Shown one piece after another: positions 27,952 through 36,249 of a stretch of 64,000 nucleotides of DNA. The notes under the pieces were generated by a model. That model saw nothing but the letters and a program-made list of their open reading frames with translations. It searched no databases and was not told the origin of the DNA. The DNA lies in contig NZ_CP025815.1 of NCBI RefSeq assembly GCF_003352045.1, positions 3,596,001 through 3,660,000 on the forward strand, read 5' to 3'. The stretch comes from Sulfitobacter sp. JL08. Lineage in GTDB: Bacteria; Pseudomonadota; Alphaproteobacteria; Rhodobacterales; Rhodobacteraceae. The first letter of the stretch is position 1, and the number at the start of each line of letters is the position of its first letter. The position numbers were made by a program, and so were the translations under genes.

Positions 27952-28479
27952 ATGGGCAACAAAATCTTGTGGATATTGATGGCGTTACTGTCGATTGTAG
28001 GCGGGGTAGTAGCACTAATGAACCCCGTATTTGCCAGCGGCATAGCTACAATAATAGTCGCGTGGCTGTTCATACTTTTTGGCGCGTTGCAAGTAATTGC
28101 AGGTTTCCGGGTCGAAGGAGCAGGAGCAAAAGTTTGGACAATTTTGCTGGGTGCACTGGCCGTTTATCTCGGCGTCACAATACTTGGACACCCACTTAAG
28201 GGTATGATGGCACTAACCACGATGATCGCTATTCTGTGCCTAGGCGGGGGCATCGCTAAAGTTGTATTATCCTTCGCGCTGGAAGACCGTCGTTTTTTCT
28301 GGTTAGTTCTCGTATCGGGTTTAGCGTCATTGGCGGTCGGCTTAATCATATTCATGAATTGGCCGGTATCAGCTATTTCGGCGCTCGGAATTCTTCTGGG
28401 CGTACAGCTTTTGTCTGATGGCGTATCTTCACTGGCTATGGCCCTCAGTAGCGATGGAAAATCGTCCGCGGAGGCATAG
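27952..28479 (+). CDS. HdeD-family (DUF308) membrane protein
   Basis: The 175-residue protein is very hydrophobic with about six membrane helices, organised in the internally repeated pattern of the HdeD/DUF308 family (AWLFILFGALQVIAGFR and a later IMALTT-like repeat). HdeD is linked to acid resistance in E. coli; the molecular activity is not known. It starts at ATG 27952 behind GGGAGG. It belongs to a group of accessory membrane-related genes with two phospholipase D enzymes and a potassium channel, which suggests an envelope-stress role. That last point is inference. Confidence 0.82.
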   Translation: MGNKILWILMALLSIVGGVVALMNPVFASGIATIIVAWLFILFGALQVIAGFRVEGAGAKVWTILLGALAVYLGVTILGHPLKGMMALTTMIAILCLGGGIAKVVLSFALEDRRFFWLVLVSGLASLAVGLIIFMNWPVSAISALGILLGVQLLSDGVSSLAMALSSDGKSSAEA

Positions 28480-28600
28480 AACTCACATCCAGTGATCACC
28501 TGTTAGGCGCGCAAGTCAATTGCGGGCCTAGCATTTGGAATGATCCCTGGATCAACTACTTCAGGTCCTCGCCTCTAAGTATCAGAAAGGTAATTGAACG

Positions 28601-28933
28601 ATGAATTCACTTGCCCGGTTGGGTCGAGCGCTTCAGGCTGCTTTCATCGACCCACGGTCTATCGGATTATTAGCTTTCACTTTTGCGATCATTTCAGGCG
28701 CTTCAGTGTTCTATCACTACGTAGAGAATTGGGGCTGGCTGGACTCCGTTTACTTTTCAGTGATGACGATATCGACTGTTGGGTATGGCGATTTTTCACC
28801 TGACACCATTGCCGGTAAAGTTTTCACCATCGGATACGTGATTGTTGGGCTCGGAGTGTTTGTAGCCATGGCAACAGCGGTAGCCGATGCCATTCTGGCG
28901 CAACGTCAGACAGATCGCGATACTCGCGATTGA
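28601..28933 (+). CDS. Small two-helix potassium channel (KcsA-like pore domain)
   Basis: The 110-residue protein has a first helix at about 21-40, a pore loop with the selectivity filter T59-V60-G61-Y62-G63-D64, and a second helix at about 72-98, ending in a short charged tail. This is the minimal ion-channel architecture (Ion_trans_2), without an RCK or voltage-sensor domain; four copies would form the pore in the inner membrane. An AGAAAGG site lies upstream. It is flanked by the HdeD-like gene and a repeat-filled spacer. Confidence 0.9.
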   Translation: MNSLARLGRALQAAFIDPRSIGLLAFTFAIISGASVFYHYVENWGWLDSVYFSVMTISTVGYGDFSPDTIAGKVFTIGYVIVGLGVFVAMATAVADAILAQRQTDRDTRD

Positions 28934-28939
28934 AGCGCA

Positions 28940-29110
28940 ACGTTTTTGTCGGCGAAGCGGCCATTGATGAACGGTGCGGCGAATGGCGGGTTTGTCCGCA
29001 TTTGTGGAAATAGAACTGCTAAATTTCACGGCAATATGAATGAACGTCCGCTTTTCTTGCTGAGTCGCAGCCAATGGGTTTGCACATTTCATCGCGGCGT
29101 CTGCGAAAGT
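28940..29110. repeat. Degenerate dispersed repeats between the channel and phospholipase genes
   Basis: No gene is supported here. GAACGGTGCGGCGAATGG (28970-28987) resembles GAACGATGCGCCGAATGG at 33788-33805, and GCGGACGTTCATTC, read on minus at 29038-29051, resembles GCGGACGTTCGTG at 37788 and CGGACGTTCGTTG at 39048. These look like eroded members of the island repeat families. Confidence 0.45.
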
Positions 29111-29206
29111 CAAAAACGGAATGCTTCCGCTAAGGACTTGAAGCGGTCGTTCGATTGTCTGGCCGCGACCTTTGGCAACGAGAGGGGGCGGACGCTCTGG
29201 GTAAGA

Positions 29207-30748
29207 TCAAAGCATCCATTCGATCGGGAGTCTCGCTATGAGCCAGGCCACGGCTCTCTGGATTCTGCTAGTCTCGGGTTCGACCTCGTGTGTTGTCACC
29301 TGTCCATCTGCGCCTGTTTCAATCCAGATGAGGTTACCATCATTGGATAACTCGACCCGATATGCGAACGCTGGTTTTGCGAGTTGCGATGCAAGCGCCT
29401 CTGCGATGGAGCGGCTTTCGATTAAGAGCCCCATCTCGGTGTTGAGACTCGCGGAGCGAGGGTCGAGATTGTAGGATCCAATAAAGACTTTCTCTCCGTC
29501 AAACGCGAAGACCTTTGCATGCAATCCCGAGGCCGATCCGGCAAGGATCTCCGGCAGACTGCGATCGCGACGCCTTTCGCGTAGTGCATGAAGCTCCAAC
29601 AGTTCCACACCGGATTTCAGGAGATCTTCGCGATAACCCATGTAGGCTGCGTGAACGGGCATGACATCGGTTGCGTCGAGCGAGTTTGTCAACACGCGGA
29701 CATTTACCCCTGATCGGGCCAGACCCTCCAATATCTCTGGCCCCCTTTCGCCGGGGATGAAATACGCCGAAACCAGATCGAGGGACGTTTGAGCCTGCAA
29801 TGCCAGCCTGACGAGATGTTCAACCATCATCCCGTCGCCATCAGCATTTCCAAGCCCCTTTGCCGGGTCATCAACGATTAGCGTGACGTCGCTCCACTCG
29901 AACTTCAAATTTCTTTCGGCAATCCTTTTTGCGAGCGGGTTTTCGTCAATCGCCTTCTGATAGCCGGCACCGGAGGCAGACTGTCGCGCAATCTGCGCCG
30001 CGTCCAAGATTGTCTCTCCGTCAGTCGGTGTGAGAAAAAATGCTGCGTCATAGGCCGATTTACTGTTCCAATAATCGTCAAAGGCCGCCGATACCTCTTT
30101 AACGATCGGTCCGATGGCAAAAGCGTCGAGGTCGAGATAGTGGGTCCCAGTACCGTAGTCGAAATAAATATCCCCAATATTGCGCCCGCCCACGATGGTG
30201 GCGACACCATCGAACGTCATGGACTTGTTGTGCATACGGCGATTTAACCGCCTGAAATCATACACGAAGGAGAGAAATTTAGGATCCCTGAGTGTGAACG
30301 GGTTAAAAATGCGAACGCTTGCAGTCGGCATCTCGTTAAGTTCCGCCAACAGAGGGTCGAGCCCCGAAATACCGTTGTCGTCGATCAGCAGCCTGACGCG
30401 CACACCGCGCTCGGCAGCGGCCCGAAGTTCGTCAAGAAGCATCAGACCGGTCACGTCTTTTTGCCAAATGTAGTACTGCACATCGATTGAGGATACGGCA
30501 GCGTCTGCCAGAACAGCCCGTGCCGCGAATGCGAAACGCCCATCGAAAAGTGGGCGAACGCCATCGAGCCCTGGATTGCGCTCCATGGCGCCTTGAATGA
30601 CCCGGCCGAGTGGCCCTTCCCAATCCGGTTCCAGTCTGTTCGTGGGAGCTGAAAAATTCTTCTCTGGCAGAGGGAATACTGTTCTCAACACCACCGCCCC
30701 GATGGTAAATAAAGCCGCAATCACCAATAACCACTTCAAGAAACGCAT
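29207..30748 (-). CDS. Phospholipase D family protein, ClsC/YmdC-like cardiolipin synthase
   Basis: The 513-residue protein begins with one membrane anchor (about 5-25) and carries two HKD motifs: H173-x-K175-x4-D180 (MHNKSMTFDG) and H410-x-K412-x4-D417 (LHAKVFAFDG). The domain order and length fit the ClsC/YmdC group, which makes cardiolipin from phosphatidylglycerol and phosphatidylethanolamine in E. coli, with a partner protein; that partner is not visible here. Together with the Cls at 25854 the island encodes two different cardiolipin-forming enzymes. The spacer to the DUF3604 gene upstream contains a terminator, so it is probably transcribed separately. Confidence 0.87.
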   Translation of the reverse strand: MRFLKWLLVIAALFTIGAVVLRTVFPLPEKNFSAPTNRLEPDWEGPLGRVIQGAMERNPGLDGVRPLFDGRFAFAARAVLADAAVSSIDVQYYIWQKDVTGLMLLDELRAAAERGVRVRLLIDDNGISGLDPLLAELNEMPTASVRIFNPFTLRDPKFLSFVYDFRRLNRRMHNKSMTFDGVATIVGGRNIGDIYFDYGTGTHYLDLDAFAIGPIVKEVSAAFDDYWNSKSAYDAAFFLTPTDGETILDAAQIARQSASGAGYQKAIDENPLAKRIAERNLKFEWSDVTLIVDDPAKGLGNADGDGMMVEHLVRLALQAQTSLDLVSAYFIPGERGPEILEGLARSGVNVRVLTNSLDATDVMPVHAAYMGYREDLLKSGVELLELHALRERRRDRSLPEILAGSASGLHAKVFAFDGEKVFIGSYNLDPRSASLNTEMGLLIESRSIAEALASQLAKPAFAYRVELSNDGNLIWIETGADGQVTTHEVEPETSRIQRAVAWLIARLPIEWML

Positions 30749-30889
30749 ATGTTGGTCCAGCCTCCATGGCCTGTCTTACGATCTACAACCCTTTATCTCC
30801 GGCTACCGGAAATTCCAAATCTTCAATTTTCAATGACGACAGTCGCCGATGAAAACCAGCGCAGGTCAGTTCCGAGCCCCAAAACAGCC

Positions 30890-30925
30890 GAAAAAAGGCG
30901 CCGCCTCGCAGTTGGTGACGCCTTT
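30890..30925 (-). terminator. Rho-independent terminator after the DUF3604 gene
   Basis: On the minus strand AAAGGCG (30919-30925) pairs with CGCCTTT (30894-30900), and the stem runs into a T-tract (A-run on plus, 30890-30896). It lies about 60 bases beyond the stop of the minus-strand DUF3604 gene. The loop is long (18 bases), so the call is moderate. Confidence 0.6.
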
Positions 30926-30983
30926 CACGCTTTGACAGCCTAAACGAAGTTCTATCTCCAGTCGCAAATCGAAAAAACTGGAG

Positions 30984-32888
30984 TCAACCTTCCGGCGTAT
31001 ACCAGATCGGCGAGGTGTAGGCGCGTTCCTGATGCTTCAAGACGCCTTCGGCCGGAATCTCTGAGCCAAGCTTGACACGGTCATAGGCAAGCCACGTTGG
31101 CGTGGGAATTTCCAGGATGCGCACATAGTAGAAGGCGCTGCTGGACGGATCGAAATCCGGGTCTTCCCAATAGGCTGCCAATGCCGCCTCTCCAATAGTG
31201 TTGGTATAGGTCGCGGTATTCAGATCGACAGTGTCTCCTACAGGGCGGTCGCAGCGATTGTTGTCCGAAATCGCTCGTTCGTCCGAGCAGGCCACGTCGT
31301 ATATCCGTTCCTGAGACACTCCGTTGGCATCAAGCCAACCCTTCACAATCTGGATCCGGTCGAGGTTGGCACCATTCGGATCACGCAAGGCGCGGACCAT
31401 CAGTTTGGGCGCGCGCCCCTCGGGTGCCGCGGTCATGTCGCCGCCCATGGGCACACCGCTTGCATATCCGATGGTGGCAAAGTCCGGCTTGAACACATCG
31501 TCCTCCGTGAAACTCCATCCGGCGAAGACCCTGAGCACTGGTCGCGTGCCGGTAGAAGCATATACCTCCTTGCGGGCCATCGCGTCCCATATCGCTTTTC
31601 GGGTATTCTCCCGAGCCCAAACACCGGCCAGCGCTCCAGCCGTCGTCTCCCAGTGTTTGACCTGAACGCCTCCGTCACCATCTGGACGTCGATCTGAAAC
31701 AACGTCGTCGTCATAGCGGAATTCTCCAGTGCCCGGCTCCACCCCGGAGAATTTTCCAAAATAGTTTTCTTCACGCGTGCCGGCAAGTGAAGTGTGGGAG
31801 TCGCTCGATCCGATCATGCCGAATTTGAAAGGGTTGATGCCAAGCGCTGCCTGCTGCTCCAGGCCGAGCTTCAGCGCACTGCGGGCGTATTCATTTGGCA
31901 GCATTTCGGGCGTCTTTGCTTCGAAGCCAAAGTCGCCTTTGTCCCAGTTATGGAATTCCGCGAACTCGTCCTCGGGCGAAAGGAAAGGATGCGCTTCTCC
32001 ATCGCCTTTGCCCTGAGTTACCTCGTAGATTGGTTCCCAACGCATCCGCCGTTTTGCATAGGCCGCGTCGATTGGCTCGCCAGCTCGGGTCTCAACGTCA
32101 AACATCAATCCATTAGATAAGTTACCGTTATGTGGGATGGCGAGTACCTGCCCGCCGGTCCTCTCCTCGTAACCTTCAAGGTAGTTCCACAAGTCCTCTG
32201 GATCTTCGGAATCATACGCGGAGAATGGTAACACTAGCTTCACACGGTCGTCGTCATCCCGGAACAAAACCACGCGGTGTAGATTCTTTACGTTAGGAGA
32301 CGAGGTCCACTCAAAAGCATGCAATGAGGTGAAGACACCCGGTTCATTGTGGAGTTCGACGGTATCAATGAGCCGTTCCCACATGTTCCTTTGCAACGCA
32401 ACGTTTGGCATTGGGTTGATGCCTGTCGCCACCCCTTCTTCGCCCCATTTGCCATAGGCGCCATAGCTGTCCCCGGCCTTGACGAGATCGTGTACTTCCT
32501 TACCCCATCGGTCGCGAAGCAGCGCCGCGTCCGACTCCTCAATCATTACAGCCAAGCCAAGGTTCTCCGCGTGATCCGCTACGACGAGAAAATCAAGTGG
32601 CTGGATCAGGCGCGCCTCCACGCCAGACGAGGATACAACTTTCTCACCTTTGGCGAACCGTAAGGCAGTGTCAGGAGGAAGGCGATTTCCGATCATGCCT
32701 GCATCGGTCGAGTAAGACGTGTGTAAATGCGTATCGCCCCAGAAAACTTGTGTGGGATGCCCGCGGTAGAGATACGGGGAATACTTCGCTGCGCCGATAT
32801 TTACATTGTCCTCGGTGATCGACACGTCAGCTGCAATCGCGGTGGTCGATGCAAGGCATGCGCACAAGCCAATCGCCGCGATTTTCAT
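30984..32888 (-). CDS. Secreted DUF3604 domain protein
   Basis: The 634-residue protein has a signal peptide (MKIAAIGLCACLASTTAIAA) and then the DUF3604 core, opening with GDTHLHTSYSTDAG at about residues 46-59, whose HxH looks like a PHP-type metal site, and later VADHAENLG and GSSDSHTSLAGTREEN with more candidate ligands. The family is widespread in marine bacteria and lacks a proven reaction; a metal-dependent hydrolase is the natural guess. I start at 32888 because the alternative TTG start at 32921 only adds 11 charged residues before the signal peptide. It is divergent from a Crp/Fnr regulator. Confidence 0.84.
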   Translation of the reverse strand: MKIAAIGLCACLASTTAIAADVSITEDNVNIGAAKYSPYLYRGHPTQVFWGDTHLHTSYSTDAGMIGNRLPPDTALRFAKGEKVVSSSGVEARLIQPLDFLVVADHAENLGLAVMIEESDAALLRDRWGKEVHDLVKAGDSYGAYGKWGEEGVATGINPMPNVALQRNMWERLIDTVELHNEPGVFTSLHAFEWTSSPNVKNLHRVVLFRDDDDRVKLVLPFSAYDSEDPEDLWNYLEGYEERTGGQVLAIPHNGNLSNGLMFDVETRAGEPIDAAYAKRRMRWEPIYEVTQGKGDGEAHPFLSPEDEFAEFHNWDKGDFGFEAKTPEMLPNEYARSALKLGLEQQAALGINPFKFGMIGSSDSHTSLAGTREENYFGKFSGVEPGTGEFRYDDDVVSDRRPDGDGGVQVKHWETTAGALAGVWARENTRKAIWDAMARKEVYASTGTRPVLRVFAGWSFTEDDVFKPDFATIGYASGVPMGGDMTAAPEGRAPKLMVRALRDPNGANLDRIQIVKGWLDANGVSQERIYDVACSDERAISDNNRCDRPVGDTVDLNTATYTNTIGEAALAAYWEDPDFDPSSSAFYYVRILEIPTPTWLAYDRVKLGSEIPAEGVLKHQERAYTSPIWYTPEG

Positions 32889-32952
32889 TTTCAAAGGTTT
32901 CACTTTCTCTTTCCCCCACAAAAGTTAGAGCTGGTTTTCAACGCTTGGTCGC

Positions 32953-32982
32953 CATTTGCATTGGCAATATCATTGGCAAATG
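32953..32982. promoter_or_regulatory. Candidate operator between the DUF3604 and Crp/Fnr genes
   Basis: CATTTGC (32953-32959) and GCAAATG (32976-32982) form a perfect 7-base inverted repeat, and CATTGGCAA occurs twice in direct orientation inside it (32959-32967, 32971-32979). The 133-base divergent intergenic region is where a Crp-type dimer controlling both genes would bind. Confidence 0.45.
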
Positions 32983-33021
32983 CTTAAGACTGTCAGCTGC
33001 AGTCATTTGGGGGAAGAATTG

Positions 33022-33714
33022 GTGAAGAAAGACAGTTATGTTGAGTTGAGCTGCGAAGGCTGGCTATCGGGCGTACCGGTTGAGTTTGGGAGGGAACTCG
33101 TCTCGCTCGGAGAGTTACGGAAGGCGAACACTGGAGAGTACATCCATCGAGCCGGTAATCCGCAGGACGGGTTGCGTGGCATCGTCTCTGGAGCATTTGC
33201 TATTGAAATGGCGCCATTTGAGCGCGGACCGAACCTTCTACATCTCTTTCGATCCGGCGATTGGATGGGAGAAATTGAATTAATTAAGGGATTGCCAAAC
33301 GTCGTATCAGTCAAGGCCACCCGCCCTAGTGAGTACATTCACATTGCAACACCTGATATCAAGAAGTTAGCGTCTGCTAATCCGGAAACTTGGCGTTGGA
33401 TCGGTTCATTGGCGGCAGAACATCTCCTAACCGCGATGGGTATCATGGACGACTTGACTATCCGTGAACCGAGCAGGCGCATTGCAGCCTTACTGTTGCG
33501 TCTTGCGGGTGTTAGGAGCATCGATAGACCCATCGAACCCGAACCGGAAATCGATGCAACACAGTTTGAACTATCCCACTTTACTACGTTGTCGCGCGCT
33601 ACGATTGCAGGGCACCTCGACCGATTTGAGAAAGCTGGATTAGTCGCACGTTCTTACGGCAGAGTTAAGTTAACCAATACCAAAAAGCTGCGTGAACACC
33701 TGGCAACGTACTAA
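33022..33714 (+). CDS. Crp/Fnr family transcriptional regulator
   Basis: The 230-residue protein has an N-terminal cyclic-nucleotide-binding-type beta-roll (about 25-125; LLHLFRSGDWMGEIELI) and a C-terminal winged helix-turn-helix (LSHFTTLSRATIAGHLDRFEKAGL at about 180-205). No cluster of Fnr-type cysteines for an iron-sulfur centre is present, so it is Crp-like rather than Fnr-like in mechanism. I chose GTG 33022 because GGGGGAAG lies at proper distance; the frame is open back to 32956, but this would cover the palindrome between the divergent genes. It probably regulates the DUF3604 gene and itself. Its ligand is unknown; the island also encodes an adenylate cyclase. Confidence 0.86.
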   Translation: MKKDSYVELSCEGWLSGVPVEFGRELVSLGELRKANTGEYIHRAGNPQDGLRGIVSGAFAIEMAPFERGPNLLHLFRSGDWMGEIELIKGLPNVVSVKATRPSEYIHIATPDIKKLASANPETWRWIGSLAAEHLLTAMGIMDDLTIREPSRRIAALLLRLAGVRSIDRPIEPEPEIDATQFELSHFTTLSRATIAGHLDRFEKAGLVARSYGRVKLTNTKKLREHLATY

Positions 33715-33818
33715 CTGCTCCAGAGTTGAGCGTTTTGAAAATCTCAAGCAGGCGCACCGTTAGTTTCGTCCGCTCGGCATTTGATGGCGAACGATGCGCC
33801 GAATGGCAGCTCAGGCGG

Positions 33819-33852
33819 AACTCGGTCATAGCTTCATCGAACTTCGCTGCGG
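33819..33852 (+). repeat. Dispersed degenerate repeat, family 1, copy 2
   Basis: This 34-base segment matches the minus strand of 21089-21122 at 30 of 34 positions. The similarity to the spacer at 28970 extends just upstream (33788-33805). It truncates the 3' end of the helix-turn-helix remnant next to it. Confidence 0.6.
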
Positions 33853-33953
33853 GGGGAGCCAGGCAACGCTTCATACCGAGCAATTGTTCGCTCAGTCACG
33901 CCCAATTCTTTGGCGAGATCGCCTCGGGCGATGTAGTCTTCCATGATACCCAT
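33853..33953 (-). pseudogene. Truncated helix-turn-helix (excisionase-like) protein
   Basis: Read on minus from 33953, the sequence encodes MGIMEDYIARGDLAKELGV then TERTIARYEALPGSP, an N-terminal HTH_17/excisionase-type DNA-binding motif. The reading is cut off after about 33 residues by the family-1 repeat. Such proteins are common beside integrases and in phage modules. The alternative is a tiny intact gene, but the abrupt change into repeat sequence argues for a fragment. Confidence 0.5.
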
Positions 33954-34290
33954 TCGTTCCTCCAAAAGTTGCGCCGAAGTCGGAATGACGGTTCGGCGTG
34001 GATCATGGAAACAAAATAGGGGCGCTGCGTTTTTTTTTAAAAATGGCAACTTAATTTAATTTTTGAGCCAACTTGGCATTACCAGACTCAGGCGCTTCAA
34101 ACCTTCAGTGGCTGCTGGTCATTTTGGTTTACCAAAGCGCGAGTGGCGCGCACGAGAGCCGGATTGCTTAAACGAACCATAGGTAAAAATGCTATTTTTC
34201 GAACATGTCTGACGTCAGCACCTGTGGGACAGATTTGAGGATTTGAACAACGGAGGGTTTCTGGTTCATCGTAGCCTTTAAGGAGCGAAG

Positions 34291-34482
34291 ATGAACAAGA
34301 AGCCCGGAACATCGAAAGACGCAGCTGACAAGCTGGTCAAAAACATCCGCCGCAAGACCCGCCAGACCTACTCGGCGGAGGAGAAGATCCGCATTGTTTT
34401 GGCGGGCCTTCGTGGCGAGGAAAGCATCTCGGCGTTATGTCGCCGCGAGGGCATCTCTGAGAGCCTGTTTCGCCCAGCCTAG
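34291..34482 (+). pseudogene. IS3 family transposase OrfA, 5' fragment
   Basis: The frame starts MNKKPGTSKDAADKLVKN and continues RQTYSAEEKIRIVLAGLRGEE then SISALCRREGISESL, which is the N-terminal helix-turn-helix of IS3-family OrfA. After ISESL the family continues with YY-x-W; here the frame runs into FRPA-stop and unrelated spacer sequence. OrfB is absent. The remainder was replaced by a degenerate repeat that was later hit by an IS30 element. Confidence 0.85.
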
Positions 34483-34572
34483 GCTCTGGACCTATAAACG
34501 GGACGCGGCCTCAACGGCAGCTTTGACCCAGAGCAGACATTGGCTGAAAATGCAGCTATGACCGGGTTGCGG

Positions 34573-35799
34573 GGCGGTTTCAAAGGGTCGACGCAACACA
34601 TGAATTGAAACGCTCTGCGGGTGTTTCGTAGTTGAGCGTCTTTCGAGGTCGCTCGTTGAGCTGTCTGGCGACGGCGCTGAGCTTTGCTTGGCTATGTATC
34701 GACAAATCCGTGCCTTTTGGGAAGTACTGTCGCAGCAGGCGGTTGGTATTTTCGTTTGTGCCGCGTTGCCACGGCGAATGTGGCTCGCATAGAAAGACGT
34801 CGATATCGGTGGCCAAGGTGAACTTTTTATGTCCTGCCATCTCTGTCCCGCGATCCCATGTCAGAGAACGATACAGCTCTTTGGGCAGTTTGCGTGACTG
34901 CTTGATGAGCGCTTGAATGACGCTGTGACTGTCTTTGTTGCTCACCTTGGCCAGCATGACGTAACGCGTGTGCCGCTCAACGAGAGTAGCAATGAAGCTG
35001 TTGCCGGAACCTGCGATCAAATCTCCTTCCCAATGTCCTGGTACGGCTCGATCTTCGGCCTCTGCTGGTCTGTCACGGATCGATATTGCATCGTTGAACC
35101 GACCCAACCCGCTGCGCTTCAATGTGGCGTGGCGAGATCGGCGGATGGCCCGTGAAGCCCGCAGATGAGCCAACAGTTCTTTCTTAAGTACGCCGCGTGT
35201 CTGGATAAACAGGCTTCGGTAGATCGTCTCGTGAGAGACGCGTTTGTCTTCCTCATCAGGATGTTCGCGCATCAACCAGCCTGCGATTTGTTGCGGGGAC
35301 CATTTGCGCTTCAGCTTGGCTGATATCGCATGGCAGAGATAGGCATTACCGTTCAGCTTGCAAAGTTTTGGCCGATGAGCGCGGTCCCACGCTGCTGTGT
35401 CAGACGCTGCTGCACGGTAAAGTTTGGGTCCTCCATTACGCCGGACCTCGCGACTGATTGTGGAAGCTGGTCGCTTCAAAGCTCGGGCAATTGAGCGCAG
35501 AGAGGCTTTCGCACGCAAGCCCCTCGATATCTCTTCTCGCTCGATCAAGGTCAGAGCGAGCCGTGACCTGATGCGATCTGGCGGGCGAATACCGCCAGTG
35601 CGCGCAAGCAGCGGATAAATCGACGAGGACTCCCGATCAAACAGCCGCCCAATCGAACTCATCGACTCTCCGCGCTGCCAGCGGTCCCAAATCTCTGCCT
35701 TCTGTTTGTCCGTAAAATATATCCGCTTCCGATAGGCCATGAATTACACTCCATCTTTGGTCAAAGATTAAAGTGTTGCGTCGACCCTTTGAAACCGCC
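34573..35799 (-). mobile_element. Complete IS30 family insertion sequence
   Basis: Perfect 27-base terminal inverted repeats (34573-34599 and 35773-35799, outer end GGCGGTTTCAAAGGGTCG) bound a 1227-base element with one transposase gene. A 2-base GG lies directly outside each end and fits the short target duplications of IS30. It is the only intact mobile element in the window and probably a recent arrival. Confidence 0.95.
34580..35740 (-). CDS. IS30 family transposase
   Basis: The 386-residue DDE transposase has an N-terminal helix-turn-helix pair (RGESMSSIGRLFDRESSSIYPLL and SLRSIARALKRPASTISREV) and the catalytic core with Asp in HWEGDLIAG, Asp in LTWDRGTEMAGH and Glu in GTNENTNRLLRQYFPKGTD. 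All pieces are intact and full length. The stop codon lies inside the left inverted repeat, as in other IS30 members. The start at 35740 (MAYRKRIYFTDKQ) is the usual family N-terminus. Confidence 0.95.
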   Translation of the reverse strand: MAYRKRIYFTDKQKAEIWDRWQRGESMSSIGRLFDRESSSIYPLLARTGGIRPPDRIRSRLALTLIEREEISRGLRAKASLRSIARALKRPASTISREVRRNGGPKLYRAAASDTAAWDRAHRPKLCKLNGNAYLCHAISAKLKRKWSPQQIAGWLMREHPDEEDKRVSHETIYRSLFIQTRGVLKKELLAHLRASRAIRRSRHATLKRSGLGRFNDAISIRDRPAEAEDRAVPGHWEGDLIAGSGNSFIATLVERHTRYVMLAKVSNKDSHSVIQALIKQSRKLPKELYRSLTWDRGTEMAGHKKFTLATDIDVFLCEPHSPWQRGTNENTNRLLRQYFPKGTDLSIHSQAKLSAVARQLNERPRKTLNYETPAERFNSCVASTL

Positions 35800-35928
35800 G
35801 GACAAAACGGCCGTTCAGTTCCATGGGTACAAAGCCCTTTCATCTAAGTAGAGCCGTTTCAAAAGAACTAGCTAGTCTGGAGAAAGTGTGCTCCTCTAGA
35901 TTGGATCGCATGCTGAAGCATCCGAAGA

Positions 35929-36249
35929 ATGATCGCCGCGCCGACTTGGCCCCTGAGATACTTATTGGAGACGCTGATCGCACAGTCCGAACCGAGCATA
36001 CCTGAATTGCTGTTCGGCGGCGGCACGCCACGCAAAGCGGCTTTGACCGCCTTGGTAGTTGGAACAGTTCTGACCGGCATCAATCATGGCGACACCATCC
36101 TCGCGGGAGACTACCCTCCGGTTTTCAAGGTTATCCTGACCTATTGCGTTCCATACTGCGTTACGAGTTGGGGGGCTGCGACCGGCAAGCTCGCACAGTA
36201 CCGAGCCAATCAGACCGAGCAGATTGCACGTCAGGAGAGACGGGAATGA
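35929..36249 (+). CDS. nrtS: NrtS-like nitrate/nitrite transporter (small membrane protein)
   Basis: The 106-residue product contains the NrtS signature: a first helix ALTALVVGTVLTGINHGD, then ILAGDYPPVFKVILTYCVPYCV, a second helix with the Y-C-V-P-Y-C-V motif. NrtS proteins are small two-helix transporters shown in cyanobacteria and some proteobacteria to move nitrate and nitrite. The assignment is by motif memory and should be checked. The first 30 residues are less conserved and the true start may be internal. Its stop overlaps the start of the adenylate cyclase (ATGA), an arrangement that suggests the transporter and the signalling enzyme act together. Confidence 0.75.
   Translation: MIAAPTWPLRYLLETLIAQSEPSIPELLFGGGTPRKAALTALVVGTVLTGINHGDTILAGDYPPVFKVILTYCVPYCVTSWGAATGKLAQYRANQTEQIARQERRE

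Larger units (their letters stand above)
33715..34290. other. Gene-poor spacer with repeats and remnants
   Basis: The 576 bases after the Crp/Fnr gene contain a family-1 repeat (33819-33852), a truncated helix-turn-helix gene on the minus strand (33853-33953), an AT-rich stretch around 34020-34070, and the putative left end of an IS3 element (from about 34223, TGTGGGAC). Confidence 0.6.
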
